Made by a program: the position numbers and the translations under genes
NCBI RefSeq assembly: GCF_014205335.1
Contig: NZ_JACHNH010000001.1
Location: 2,660,501 to 2,724,500, forward strand
Origin: Amorphoplanes digitatis
GTDB taxonomy: Bacteria > Actinomycetota > Actinomycetes > Mycobacteriales > Micromonosporaceae
Direction: 5' to 3'
Length of the DNA stretch: 64,000 nucleotides
Part shown: positions 44,975 through 54,023 of the stretch, one piece after another
Layout: each line of letters starts with the position of its first letter
Position numbering within the stretch: position 1 is the first letter of the stretch
Notes under the pieces: model-generated
What the model was told of the DNA's origin: nothing
Database searches by the model: none
Seen by the model: only the letters and a program-made list of their open reading frames with translations

Positions 44975-47016
44975 GGGTCACCTGGGGGCACCGCGCGCTC
45001 CGGATCGTCATCGAGGCGCCGGACGACGGGCCCGCCGTGCTCGGCGAGGGCACGACGCAACCGCTCGTCGAGGTGCTCGCCGCCGGCTACGGCCGGGCGC
45101 ACGTCTCGCAGCGCTTCGCCGGCACCGAGATCGGCCGGGGCATGCGGATGCGCGGCAGCGAGCAGCGGCGCGACGGCCGCTGGCACGAGCTGCGCGTCGA
45201 CCAGCGCGACGAGCGCAGCGGGCTGGCCGCCCGGGTGACCCTGCGCTCGGCCGACGGCGTCGCCGCCTGCCAGGCGTGGACCACCGTGACCAACGAGGGC
45301 GCCGAGCCGATCCTGCTGCTCGGCGTCACCTCGCTCGCCCTCGGCCTGAGCGGCCGCGTCGCGGGCCTCGACCTGCTTTCGGGGCGCGGCGAATGGCTGG
45401 GCGAGGGCCGCTGGACCCGGCGCCCACTGCGCGACACCCTCGTGCCCGACCTGGGCCTGCCGCTGCACGCACAGCACGGACGCGGCCGGTACGCCCAGGT
45501 CAGCACCGGCACCTGGTCGACCGGTACGCACCTGCCGGTCGGCGGGCTCGTCGACTGCGACGGCGGCGCCTGGCTGTGGCAGATCGAGCACAACGGGCCG
45601 TGGCGGTGGGAGACCGGCGAGCGGCTCGACGGCGCCTACCTGGCGCTGCTCGGCCCGACCGACCTCGACCACCAGTGGCAGCGGCGGCTCGAGCCGGGCG
45701 AGTCGTTCACCACCGTGCCCGTCTCGCTCGCGCTCGGCGCCGGCCTGGAGGACGCGGTCGCCCAGCTCACCGCGCACCGGCGGGCGCTGGTGCGGCCGCA
45801 CCCCGACCGGGCCGCGCTGCCGGTGGTCTTCAACGACTACATGAACACGCTGATGGGCGACCCCACCACGGCCAAGCTGCTGCCGCTGATCGACGCGGCG
45901 GCCGAGGCCGGCGCCGAGGTGTTCTGCGTGGACGCCGGCTGGTACGACGACGACGCCACCTGGTGGGACAGCGTCGGCGAGTGGCAGCCGTCGCAGACCC
46001 GCTTCCCGCGCGGCATCGAGGAGGTCATCGCCCGGATCCACGAGCGGGGGATGACCGCCGGCCTCTGGCTCGAGCCCGAGGTGGTCGGGGTGCGCAGCCC
46101 GATGCAGGACAAGCTGCCCGCCGCGGCGTTCCTGCAACGCGGCGGTGTCCGGCTGGTCGAGCACGGCCGGTACCACCTCGACCTGCGGCACCCGGCCGCG
46201 GTCGCGCACCTCGACGAGGTGGTGGACCGGCTCGTCGAGCAGCTCGGCGCCGGCTATCTGAAGCTCGACTACAACATCGACCCGGGCGCGGGCACCGACC
46301 TTCACGCGGACAGCGCCGGCGCCGGGCTGCTCGGGCACAACCGGGCACACCTCGACTGGCTCGACGCCCTGCACGCTCGGCACCCCGCGCTGATCCTGGA
46401 GAACTGCGCCTCCGGCGGGATGCGGGCCGACTACGCGCTGCTCAGCCGGATGCAGTTGCAGTCGACGAGCGACCAGCAGGACTGGCGGCGCTACCCGCCG
46501 ATCGCGGTGTCCGCGCCGCTCTCGATGCTGCCCGAGCAGGCCGCGAACTGGGCCTATCCGCAACCCGGCATGAGCGACGAGCAGATCGCGTACGCCATGG
46601 TCACCGGCCTGGCCGGCCGGCTCTACCTGTCGGGGCGCCTCGACGCGATGAGCGAGCCGCAGCGGCGATCCGTGCGCGACGGCGTCGCGGCGTACCGGAT
46701 GATCCGCGCCGACCTCGCGGCCGCGACGCCCGCCTGGCCGCTCGGCCTGCCCGGGTGGGACGACGCCTGGCTGGCGCTCGCGCTGCGCGCGCCCGGCGTC
46801 ACCTACCTCGCGCTGTGGCGGCGGCCCGGCGCGCCGCCGAGCATCACGCTCCCGGCGGACGGCCCCGTCGTGGCCGACGTGCTCTACCCGCGGCACCTGC
46901 CCGCGTGGACCTGCGACCGGTCGCCGGCCGACGGGACGCTCACCGTCACCGCGCCCGGCGACGAACCCTTCTCCGCCCGCCTGTTCCGCCTCACCCCGAC
47001 CGAAGGACAGACATGA
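44971..47016 (+). CDS. GH36 alpha-galactosidase
   Basis: This 681-residue cytoplasmic enzyme has an N-terminal beta-supersandwich, then a barrel starting 'PVVFNDYMNTLMGDPTTAKL'. 'CVDAGWYDD', 'GLWLEPEVVG', nucleophile Asp433 in 'YLKLDYNID', 'ENCASGGMRADYALL' and acid/base Asp501 in 'STSDQQDW' follow. No signal peptide is present, so it acts on imported sugars and releases galactose. ATG 44971 overlaps the preceding stop (ATGA), and the stop overlaps the binding-protein start in the same way, so the operon is tightly coupled. Confidence 0.92.
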   Translation: MRVTWGHRALRIVIEAPDDGPAVLGEGTTQPLVEVLAAGYGRAHVSQRFAGTEIGRGMRMRGSEQRRDGRWHELRVDQRDERSGLAARVTLRSADGVAACQAWTTVTNEGAEPILLLGVTSLALGLSGRVAGLDLLSGRGEWLGEGRWTRRPLRDTLVPDLGLPLHAQHGRGRYAQVSTGTWSTGTHLPVGGLVDCDGGAWLWQIEHNGPWRWETGERLDGAYLALLGPTDLDHQWQRRLEPGESFTTVPVSLALGAGLEDAVAQLTAHRRALVRPHPDRAALPVVFNDYMNTLMGDPTTAKLLPLIDAAAEAGAEVFCVDAGWYDDDATWWDSVGEWQPSQTRFPRGIEEVIARIHERGMTAGLWLEPEVVGVRSPMQDKLPAAAFLQRGGVRLVEHGRYHLDLRHPAAVAHLDEVVDRLVEQLGAGYLKLDYNIDPGAGTDLHADSAGAGLLGHNRAHLDWLDALHARHPALILENCASGGMRADYALLSRMQLQSTSDQQDWRRYPPIAVSAPLSMLPEQAANWAYPQPGMSDEQIAYAMVTGLAGRLYLSGRLDAMSEPQRRSVRDGVAAYRMIRADLAAATPAWPLGLPGWDDAWLALALRAPGVTYLALWRRPGAPPSITLPADGPVVADVLYPRHLPAWTCDRSPADGTLTVTAPGDEPFSARLFRLTPTEGQT

Positions 47017-48326
47017 GACGCCTGATCAGCGCCGTCGCCGGCGCCACCCTTCTGCTCGGCCTCGCCGCCTGCTCCGACCCCGGCGCGACCGAGACCGCCA
47101 CCGACGGCGGCGCCGTCACCTGGCCCGAGCCGACGGCCCGGCTCGACGGGGTCAAGCTCACCATCTGGGCCGCGCAGAACAGCAACACCGTGCCCACCAA
47201 GGTGATCGACGGCTTTCAGCGGGCGACCGGCGCCACCGTCTCGGTGGTGACCATCCCCGACCCCTACGAGCAGGGCGTACAGACCAAGGTCGCCACGGGT
47301 GACAAGCCGGACCTCGCGTTCTGGCAGCCGACCGCGTCGATGCTGACCGCGATCAACGCGAAGGCGAACCTCCAGCCGCTCACCGGCGCGCCGTGGCTGC
47401 CCGCGCTGAACCCGGCGCTGCGCGACATCACCGGCCTGCTCGGCGACACCCGCTACGCCGCGCTGGTCACCAGCCCGGCGGTCGAGGGCGTGTACTACAA
47501 CAAGGAGGTCTTCGCGGCCAACGGGATCACCGAGCTCCCGAAGAGCTTCGACGGGATGGTCACGCTGGCCCGGCAGCTCAAGGGCAAGGGCGTGACGCCG
47601 TTCTACGAGATGGGCGCCGACCGCTGGGCGACACAGTGGTGGGTGCAGGTGCAGCTCGCGGACGCGGCCCGCAAGGGGCTCTGGGACCGCATCAACAGCG
47701 GCTCCGAGAAGTTCACCGACCCGACCGTGCTCGGCGCCATCGAGAAGTACCAGGCGCTGATCGGTGAGGGCCTGTTCAACTCCGACATCAAGACGGCCAA
47801 GTTCGAGGACCAGGGCGCGGCGCTGCTCGACGGCAAGGCCGCAATGGTGGTGCAGGTCAACTCGTTCTTCGGGCAGTTGCAGGCCAAGGCGGACACCGCC
47901 GCGCTGAACAAGAAGATCGGCTTCTTCCCGATCTCGCCGTCGGGCAACGTCGGCACCTTCATCCCGGACCAGTCAAACGCGCTCGTGGCGTTCCGGACCG
48001 GGGACGCCGGGCGCGAGGCTGCGGCGCGCCAGCTGCTCGCGTACTGGATGGGTCCGGGCTACGCCGACTTCGTGGCCGACCGGAACACGGTGTCGTTGCA
48101 GACCGCGGTCGCCGACCCGGCAGGGGTGCCGCAGGCGCTGCTCGACGTGCACGCCTCGCTCGGCGACTCGGTCGGCTCGATGCAGGCGCTGGCCGTCGCA
48201 AACCCCGACCTGTACCTCAACCTCGCCGACATGATCGCCGGGACCATGACGCCCGCCCAGGTCGCCGAGGCCACCCAGGGCCAGTTCGCCCAGCTCGCCA
48301 AGGCCGCCGGGGCCACCGGCTTCTGA
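47013..48326 (+). CDS. Sugar ABC transporter substrate-binding lipoprotein (alpha-galactoside locus)
   Basis: This 437-residue family-1 solute-binding protein has lipobox LGLAAC with Cys20. Typical phrases are 'LTIWAAQNSNTVPTKVIDGF', 'GVYYNKEVFAANGI' and 'AMVVQVNSFFGQL'. ATG 47013 overlaps the alpha-galactosidase stop by four bases. It would capture the oligosaccharide made by the secreted hydrolase. It is only distantly like the binder at 2361, as expected for another ligand. Confidence 0.9.
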   Translation: MRRLISAVAGATLLLGLAACSDPGATETATDGGAVTWPEPTARLDGVKLTIWAAQNSNTVPTKVIDGFQRATGATVSVVTIPDPYEQGVQTKVATGDKPDLAFWQPTASMLTAINAKANLQPLTGAPWLPALNPALRDITGLLGDTRYAALVTSPAVEGVYYNKEVFAANGITELPKSFDGMVTLARQLKGKGVTPFYEMGADRWATQWWVQVQLADAARKGLWDRINSGSEKFTDPTVLGAIEKYQALIGEGLFNSDIKTAKFEDQGAALLDGKAAMVVQVNSFFGQLQAKADTAALNKKIGFFPISPSGNVGTFIPDQSNALVAFRTGDAGREAAARQLLAYWMGPGYADFVADRNTVSLQTAVADPAGVPQALLDVHASLGDSVGSMQALAVANPDLYLNLADMIAGTMTPAQVAEATQGQFAQLAKAAGATGF

Positions 48327-49210
48327 TGTCGACGGCAACCCTCGCACCCGTACCGGTCGTGCCGGCCGCGGCGCCACGCCGCGGCCGCCGGCCCATCGTC
48401 CGCGGCACGCATCCGCTGTGGTTCCTCATCCCCGCGTACGCGGTCCTTGTCGTCTTCTTCGTGCTGCCGACCGTCTTCAACTTCGTGTACGCGTTCACCG
48501 ACTGGTCCGGGTTCAAGAGCGAGATCAACCCGGTCGGCCTCGACAACTTCGCCTCGCTGGCGTCCGACGGCACGCTCTGGCGCTCGCTGCGGATCACCCT
48601 GGTCTACGCCGTCCTCGTCGCGATCTTCCAGAACGTGTCCGGGTTCGGCCTCGCCGTGCTCCTGGAACGCGACACCCTGGTCAACCGCGTCGCCCGGACG
48701 TTCCTGCTGCTGCCGGTCCTGATGTCGGCGCTCGCCGTCGGCTACATCTTCCAGGCGCTGCTCAAGCCGACCGGCGTGCTCGGCGACACCACCTGGATGA
48801 TCGTCGTGGTCGCGCTCATCCACGCCTGGAAGTGGATGGGCCTGTCCATGCTGATCTACCTGGCCGGCCTCAAGTCCATTCCGCTCGACCTGGTGGAGGC
48901 CGCGGGCATCGACGGCGCCTCCCGGTGGCGGGCGTTCTGGACCATCCGGGTGCCGCTGCTCGCGCCGGCGGTCACGTTCAACGTCGCGACCGCGCTGCTC
49001 GGCTCGATGAACGGCTTCGACATCGTGCAGGCCACCACCGGCGGCGGCCCGGCACGCACCACCGAGATCCTCAACATCTTCATCTACCGGACGTTCGGGC
49101 AGGGGCTGTTCGCGCAGGCCACCACGATGAGCCTGATGCTGTTCCTGATGGTGGCGCTGCTCGCGTTCCCGGTCATCTACGTGCTGCGCAGGCGGGAGGA
49201 GATCCTGTGA
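48326..49210 (+). CDS. Sugar ABC transporter permease (MalF type)
   Basis: This 294-residue inner-membrane permease has a Pro/Ala-rich cytoplasmic N-terminus, about six hydrophobic helices, and EAA loop 'EAAGIDGASRWRAFWTIRVP'. ATG 48326 shares one base with the upstream stop. It pairs with the following permease. Confidence 0.9.
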   Translation: MSTATLAPVPVVPAAAPRRGRRPIVRGTHPLWFLIPAYAVLVVFFVLPTVFNFVYAFTDWSGFKSEINPVGLDNFASLASDGTLWRSLRITLVYAVLVAIFQNVSGFGLAVLLERDTLVNRVARTFLLLPVLMSALAVGYIFQALLKPTGVLGDTTWMIVVVALIHAWKWMGLSMLIYLAGLKSIPLDLVEAAGIDGASRWRAFWTIRVPLLAPAVTFNVATALLGSMNGFDIVQATTGGGPARTTEILNIFIYRTFGQGLFAQATTMSLMLFLMVALLAFPVIYVLRRREEIL

Positions 49211-50034
49211 GCGACTGGCCCCTGTGGCGCCGGCTTCAGCCGTTCGCCGCGCTGGTCCTGGTGGCGGCGCTGATCGGGATTCCGCTGTGGCTCGTCGTGG
49301 CCACCGCGGGCAAGTCGCAGGGCGAGGCGATCAACCCCGACCTGTCGCCGCCGTCGCAATGGCACCTGCTCGACAACGTACGCACGGTGTGGACCGAGGC
49401 GGACGTGCCGGCCGCCTTCCTCGGCAGCCTGATCATCGTGGTCCCGACCGTCGCGCTGGTCCTGGTACTCGGGTCGATGGCCGCGTGGGTGCTGGCCCGC
49501 CGCTCCTCCCGGCTCATCGCCGCGCTGTACGCCCTGGGCATCAGCGGCGTCATCCTGCCGCCGGCCGTCGTGACGGTGGTGCTGCTGCTGCGCCAGCTTG
49601 GCCTCGCCGGCACGGTGATCGGCATGATCTGCGTCTACCTCGGCATCTACCTCTCCACGGTGATCTTCTTCGTGACCGGCTTCGTCCGGACCATCCCGGT
49701 CGCCCTCGAGGAGGCCGCCCAGATCGACGGCGCCGGCCCGCTGCTGGTCTTCCGCCGGGTGGTGCTGCCGCTGCTGCGCCCGGTGCTGGCCACCGCGACG
49801 ATCCTGATCTGCCTGTACGTCTGGAACGACGTGTTCTACGCGTTCTTCGTGGTCGGCGGCCGGCTGGACACGCTGCCGCTCAACCTGTTCCGGGTGGCGA
49901 GCGCCGGCCTCTACCTCAACAACTGGCACCTGATCTTCGCGTACGTGATCCTGATGAGCCTGCCGCTGGTGGTGGTCTTCGCGGTCGCGCAGCGGCGGAT
50001 CATCTCCGGCATCACGGGCGGGGCGGTCAAGTAG
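49207..50034 (+). CDS. Sugar ABC transporter permease (MalG type)
   Basis: This 275-residue permease has about six membrane helices and EAA loop 'EEAAQIDGAGPLLVFRRVVL'. It starts at GTG 49207 in a GTGA overlap. It is the last gene of the operon. As in the first sugar locus, no ATP-binding subunit is encoded, which implies a shared ATPase elsewhere. Confidence 0.9.
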   Translation: MSDWPLWRRLQPFAALVLVAALIGIPLWLVVATAGKSQGEAINPDLSPPSQWHLLDNVRTVWTEADVPAAFLGSLIIVVPTVALVLVLGSMAAWVLARRSSRLIAALYALGISGVILPPAVVTVVLLLRQLGLAGTVIGMICVYLGIYLSTVIFFVTGFVRTIPVALEEAAQIDGAGPLLVFRRVVLPLLRPVLATATILICLYVWNDVFYAFFVVGGRLDTLPLNLFRVASAGLYLNNWHLIFAYVILMSLPLVVVFAVAQRRIISGITGGAVK

Positions 50035-50676
50035 TCAGGCCGCTACCAGGTCGCGGATCCGCTCGACCGCGCGGCGGAAGTAGCGATGGTCGACGGGCCG
50101 GGTCAGCAGGTCGGCCAGCGAGTACAGGTCGAGTGCCCGGCTGAGCCGCCGCCAGTCCGCGGGCAGGTGGCCGCCGCCGTCGCGGAAGCCGTCCACGAAG
50201 CCCGCCTCGAACGCGGCCGGCCGCGGGTCGCGCAGCATGTTGCCGACGTCGAACAGCGGCGCGCTGCTGAACGCGAACTCCCAGTCCAGCACCGCGGTGA
50301 CCCGCCAGTGGCCGTCGTCGTCCCGGCCGACCAGCAGGTTCTTGGGGTTGAAGTCGGCGTGCACCAGCCGCCGCGAGCCGCGCAGCACCTCGAGGCCGGG
50401 CGTGCTGGCCTCTGCGAAGCGCAGCAGCTCGCGCTGCTCGGCGTCGCTGAGGTGCCCTGCCCCGTTGCCCTCGGCGAGGCAGCGCCGCACGAACGTGTCC
50501 AGGCCCTCGGTCGGCTCGATGCCGGCCGGGCCCGGCTCGAGCGCGCCGCCGGAGAAGAAGCCCGGCGCGGCGAACGACACCGACCCGATGCCGGCCAGCG
50601 CCCGCCCGGTGACCCGGCCCAGCTCGGCCGCCGCCGGGAGCGCGCCGAGGAGGTCCTGGCCGCGGCCGGTTAGCGG
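50035..50676 (-). pseudogene. Aminoglycoside phosphotransferase-like kinase, 5'-truncated
   Basis: The leftward frame ends at 50035, abutting the permease stop. About 210 residues match the C-terminal lobe of APH-type kinases: 'RALAGIGSVSFAAPGFFSGG', catalytic loop 'LVHADFNPKNLLV' and 'VLDWEFAFSSAPLFDVGNML'. The N-terminal ATP-binding lobe (about 80-100 residues) is missing. Upstream of about 50676 the frame has no family likeness and no start codon near the homology edge. It is probably a remnant cut off when the adjacent region was rearranged. Confidence 0.65.
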
Positions 50677-50758
50677 GCCCGCACACCAACGGCTGGTTCC
50701 GGTGTCCTGAACGCGACACTGTGCTGGCCCCGGGCGCCGGCGCACCCCAGCTTGAGTT

Positions 50759-52552
50759 GTGCGTTTTCGGCCATCCGCCCGGCTCGTCGCAATGATCACG
50801 GGCGCGGTACTCATCACCCTCGTCTCGTCCGCCGCACTGCTGCGGCACGAGGACACCTCGCGGCCCGCGCCCGCCGGGCTGCCGGCGGGCGGCCTCGTCA
50901 CCCGCTGGGAGCGTACGGTCGGCGACGCCGACGCGGCCCTGGACGCCCGGTCGGAGAACCTCGCGGTGCTCGACCTCGCTCCCGGGCCGCGCGGGCGGCA
51001 CCGCGTCGAGGTCGTCGACGCGCGCCGGGGAACGGTCCGGTGGGCCGGCACGACGCCCGGCCGGTGGGTGACCGGCCCGCACCACCGGCGCCTCGCCACC
51101 ACGCCGGGCGGCCTGGCCTTCCTCGCCGCGGACGACGGCGTGGACGCCGTCAGCCTCGCCACCGGCCGCGTGGCCTGGCGTGCCGGATCGCCGGAGGGCG
51201 GCGTGACCGCCCTCGCCGGCGACCTGATCCTGCTGATCGACGGCGGCGGCGTGCGCGCCCTCGACGCCGAGTCCGGCGCACCACGGTGGCGGTGGACGAC
51301 CGGGTCCTGTGTGGACCAGCTGATCGACGTCGACACCGGTGCCGCGGACGGGCTCACGGTGCGCTGCGGCGACACCGTCACCCGACTGCGGCCCGGCGAC
51401 GGCCGGCCGCGGTGGTCCCGGGCGGTGCCGGACGGCTGCTTCCTCATGAACGCGGTCGCCGGTACCGGGTTCGTCGCGGTGGCCGACGCGTGCGGTGACG
51501 TCCAGCGGATCCGGGTCCTCGACGGCGGGACGGGCCGGGAGCGGTGGTCCCGGGCGGTGCCGCGGGAGCCCGGTGATTTCGACGGCTCCAACGGCATCGA
51601 GATGATCACCGCGGGTGGGACGCGGCTGATCCTGGCCGTCGACCAGACGGACGTGCTCTACCGCGTGGCGGACGGCCGGCCCGTGCTTCTCCCGGCCGGC
51701 TCCGAGCCCGTCGAGCCGTCCGGGTCGCCGGCGAACGGGCTGCTCGCGCGGCGGGACGACGGGCGCACGGTCACGTTGACAATGGTCGACCCGGTCACCG
51801 GCACGCCCCGGTGGGAACGGTCGGTGCCGCTGCCCATCGCCGACCATCCATTCCGTACGCGGAAAGGGGTTTTGTATCTCGTCGGCAGTGCGCCGCCGCT
51901 CTGGCCCGGCATCCTCGCCGCCGTCGACGAGCGCAGCGGGGAGCTGACGCTGTCCGGTACCGGCCTCGCCGACACCGAGGTGATCGGGGCGGACGCGGAC
52001 GGAACCGTCCTGCTCCAATCCGGTACGCCGCAGGGGAGCCGGATCTCGAGGCTGGGCACGAGCGGCGGCGCGACCGGGTTCCTCGGCACCTCGATCGCCG
52101 CCGGGCAGTGGCCCGACGCCTGCCGGCTGCTGACCGCCGCGGACTACGAGGCCGCGTACCCGGGCGTGCGGCCGGAGATCCGGCCGGAGCCGGCGCTGGA
52201 CATGCCCGCGCCCGGCTGCCGCCTGCTGCCGCCGTCGATCGACGGCACCACGGTGGTGGCGGCGGTGACCTGGCTGGCGCGGGACGACGCCGGGGCATCC
52301 TCGGCCGCGCGGGAGCAGGCCGAGTACGGCCGGGGCCCGGTGCCGGCCCGGGTCGGCGGCGCCGGACGGCCGGCGTGGGTCTGGGCCGGTGACGAGTTCG
52401 ATCCCGAGGACGACAGCCGGCACCTGCTGTCGCTCGCGGTCGGCCGGTGCGTGGCGACCGTGCGGGCGTACGGCGACGGCGGACCACTGCGCCGGCTGGG
52501 CGGCGCGGTGGCGGACCGGCTCGCCACCGACCCCGGCTGTACGGCGGCCTGA
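50759..52552 (+). CDS. Membrane-anchored PQQ-like beta-propeller protein
   Basis: This 597-residue protein has one N-terminal membrane helix ('LVAMITGAVLITLVSSAALL') that anchors an extracytoplasmic domain. Repeated blades read 'GTVRWAG', 'GRVAWRAG', 'GAPRWRW', 'GRPRWSRAV', 'GRERWSRAV' and 'GTPRWERSV', which is the pattern of PQQ-like propellers. From about 445 a separate Cys-containing domain follows ('WPDACRLLTAADYEAAYPGV'). This is a scaffold or sensor type, not a quinoprotein dehydrogenase. The start is GTG 50759. Function is unknown. It is probably coexpressed with the next gene, four bases away. Confidence 0.75.
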   Translation: MRFRPSARLVAMITGAVLITLVSSAALLRHEDTSRPAPAGLPAGGLVTRWERTVGDADAALDARSENLAVLDLAPGPRGRHRVEVVDARRGTVRWAGTTPGRWVTGPHHRRLATTPGGLAFLAADDGVDAVSLATGRVAWRAGSPEGGVTALAGDLILLIDGGGVRALDAESGAPRWRWTTGSCVDQLIDVDTGAADGLTVRCGDTVTRLRPGDGRPRWSRAVPDGCFLMNAVAGTGFVAVADACGDVQRIRVLDGGTGRERWSRAVPREPGDFDGSNGIEMITAGGTRLILAVDQTDVLYRVADGRPVLLPAGSEPVEPSGSPANGLLARRDDGRTVTLTMVDPVTGTPRWERSVPLPIADHPFRTRKGVLYLVGSAPPLWPGILAAVDERSGELTLSGTGLADTEVIGADADGTVLLQSGTPQGSRISRLGTSGGATGFLGTSIAAGQWPDACRLLTAADYEAAYPGVRPEIRPEPALDMPAPGCRLLPPSIDGTTVVAAVTWLARDDAGASSAAREQAEYGRGPVPARVGGAGRPAWVWAGDEFDPEDDSRHLLSLAVGRCVATVRAYGDGGPLRRLGGAVADRLATDPGCTAA

Positions 52553-52555
52553 GGC

Positions 52556-53407
52556 GTGAGCCGACGACAGAGATCACCCGGCCGTGGCGCGACCCGGCCC
52601 GCCGCCGGTGCCGCGCCGGAGCCGAGGCCACCGTGGTGGCAGCGGCTGTCGGCGAAGATCGTCGCACTGGTCGTCGCGGGCGTCACGGCCGTGCTCGTCG
52701 CCGCGGCCACCGCGTACGTCAACCGGGTGGTGCCCCCGCCGCCGGAACCGGTGCCGACGCCCGGAAGCGGCTTCCAGTCCGCGGTGGACACCGTCCCCGC
52801 CTGCGGCCAGGTCTTCGCGCTCGACCGGGTCATCGACCCGCGGACCGGCGCCGCGCCGCTGCTGGCCACCGACGGCTCCGAGACGCCGGCGTTCGACGCC
52901 TTCCTCGCCCGGGAGCGTGCCGCGCCGGTCGGCGCCATCACCATCGAGATCGTCATCACCGGCCTGCTCCAGCGCCCCACCCGCATCCTGGACGTACGGG
53001 CGGACGGCGTGCGGGCCGGACCCAGCACCGCCGGCACCGAGCTGACGACCGGGTGCGAGGGCGATGCGCAGGCCCGGGTGGTCACCCTGGACATGGACCG
53101 GCCGCCACGGTCCCTGATGCACTCCGGCAAGCCGTTCTTCGCCGAGCACGACCTGGACGTCACGGTCGCGGAGCGCGAGACGCTGCGGGTGTCGGTCACC
53201 GCCCAGCGGCGCAGCTACCGCTGGGTGTTCGGCATCGACCACGTCGACGGCGCCGGCGCGCGCACCACCAGCTATCTCGACGCCCGGGGGCGGCTGCACC
53301 GGGACCGTGCCCGGGTGCCCGAGGACGACTACTTCAGGATCACCGGCGCGGCGAGCACGTACGGTGCGCGGTACATCGAGGAGGGCGGCCGGTTCCGGCT
53401 CAACTAG
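52556..53407 (+). CDS. Single-pass membrane protein of unknown function
   Basis: This 283-residue protein has a basic Pro-rich cytoplasmic N-terminus, one membrane helix ('KIVALVVAGVTAVLVAAATA', about 33-52), a Pro-rich linker and a beta-rich outer domain with 'VGAITIEIVITGLLQRPTRI' and 'RSYRWVFGIDHVDGAG'. The start is GTG 52556 behind GAGG. I recognise no family. Its proximity to the PQQ-like protein suggests a joint envelope role. Confidence 0.7.
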   Translation: MSRRQRSPGRGATRPAAGAAPEPRPPWWQRLSAKIVALVVAGVTAVLVAAATAYVNRVVPPPPEPVPTPGSGFQSAVDTVPACGQVFALDRVIDPRTGAAPLLATDGSETPAFDAFLARERAAPVGAITIEIVITGLLQRPTRILDVRADGVRAGPSTAGTELTTGCEGDAQARVVTLDMDRPPRSLMHSGKPFFAEHDLDVTVAERETLRVSVTAQRRSYRWVFGIDHVDGAGARTTSYLDARGRLHRDRARVPEDDYFRITGAASTYGARYIEEGGRFRLN

Positions 53408-53420
53408 GGCAGGACAGGCC

Positions 53421-54023
53421 CTAGATCCAGCCCTGTTCCCAGGCGTGGTGTGCGGCGGCGTGGCGGGTGGCGGCGCCCAGCTTGGCCATGGCCGCGGAGA
53501 GGTAGTTGCGCACCGTGCCCGGTGCCAGGTGCACCGCCGCGGCGATGTCGGCGATCGGCGCGCCGCCGCGGACGACGCGCAGGATCTCGAGCTCGCGGGC
53601 GGTCAGCGGGCAGTCGTCCTCGGTCAGCGCGCTCGCCGCGATCTCCGGGTCGACGTAGCGCCGGCCGGCGTGCACGGCACGGATGATCTCGGCGAGCCGG
53701 GTCGCCGGCGTCGTCTTGGGCACGAAGCCGCCCACCCCCGCCGCGAGGGCCCGGCGCAGCACGGCCGGGCGGGCGTGCCGGGTGACGAGCACGACCGGGA
53801 TGCCCAGCCGTACCCGGATGTCCGTGGCGGCCTGCAACCCGTCGCCGGGCGGCATCTCGAGATCCAGCACCGCCAGGTCGGGGCGGACCCGCAGGGCGAC
53901 CTGGACCGCGGCCAGGCTGTCGGCGGCCTCGCCGGCCACCCGCAGGTCCGGCTCAAGGCCCAGCAGCGTACCCAGGGCGCCGCGCAGCAGGTCCTCGTCG
54001 TCGGCGAGCAGGAGCCGGATCAC
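53421..54023 (-). CDS. NarL/LuxR-family response regulator (DesR-like)
   Basis: This 200-residue regulator has a receiver domain with acidic pocket Asp8/Asp9, phospho-acceptor Asp54 in 'LAVLDLEMPPGDG' and Lys in 'GFVPKTTP'. A C-terminal LuxR helix-turn-helix reads 'LTARELEILRVVRGGAPIAD' and 'VHLAPGTVRNYLSAAMAKLG'. GTG 54023 overlaps the kinase stop by four bases. It is expected to be activated by the upstream kinase and to control the divergent ABC exporter. Confidence 0.92.
   Translation of the reverse strand: MIRLLLADDEDLLRGALGTLLGLEPDLRVAGEAADSLAAVQVALRVRPDLAVLDLEMPPGDGLQAATDIRVRLGIPVVLVTRHARPAVLRRALAAGVGGFVPKTTPATRLAEIIRAVHAGRRYVDPEIAASALTEDDCPLTARELEILRVVRGGAPIADIAAAVHLAPGTVRNYLSAAMAKLGAATRHAAAHHAWEQGWI

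Noticed and set aside
50759..52552. A quinoprotein (PQQ) dehydrogenase
   Set aside because: Only the short W-containing propeller repeats are present, on a membrane anchor, without the catalytic Asp and disulfide features of dehydrogenases.
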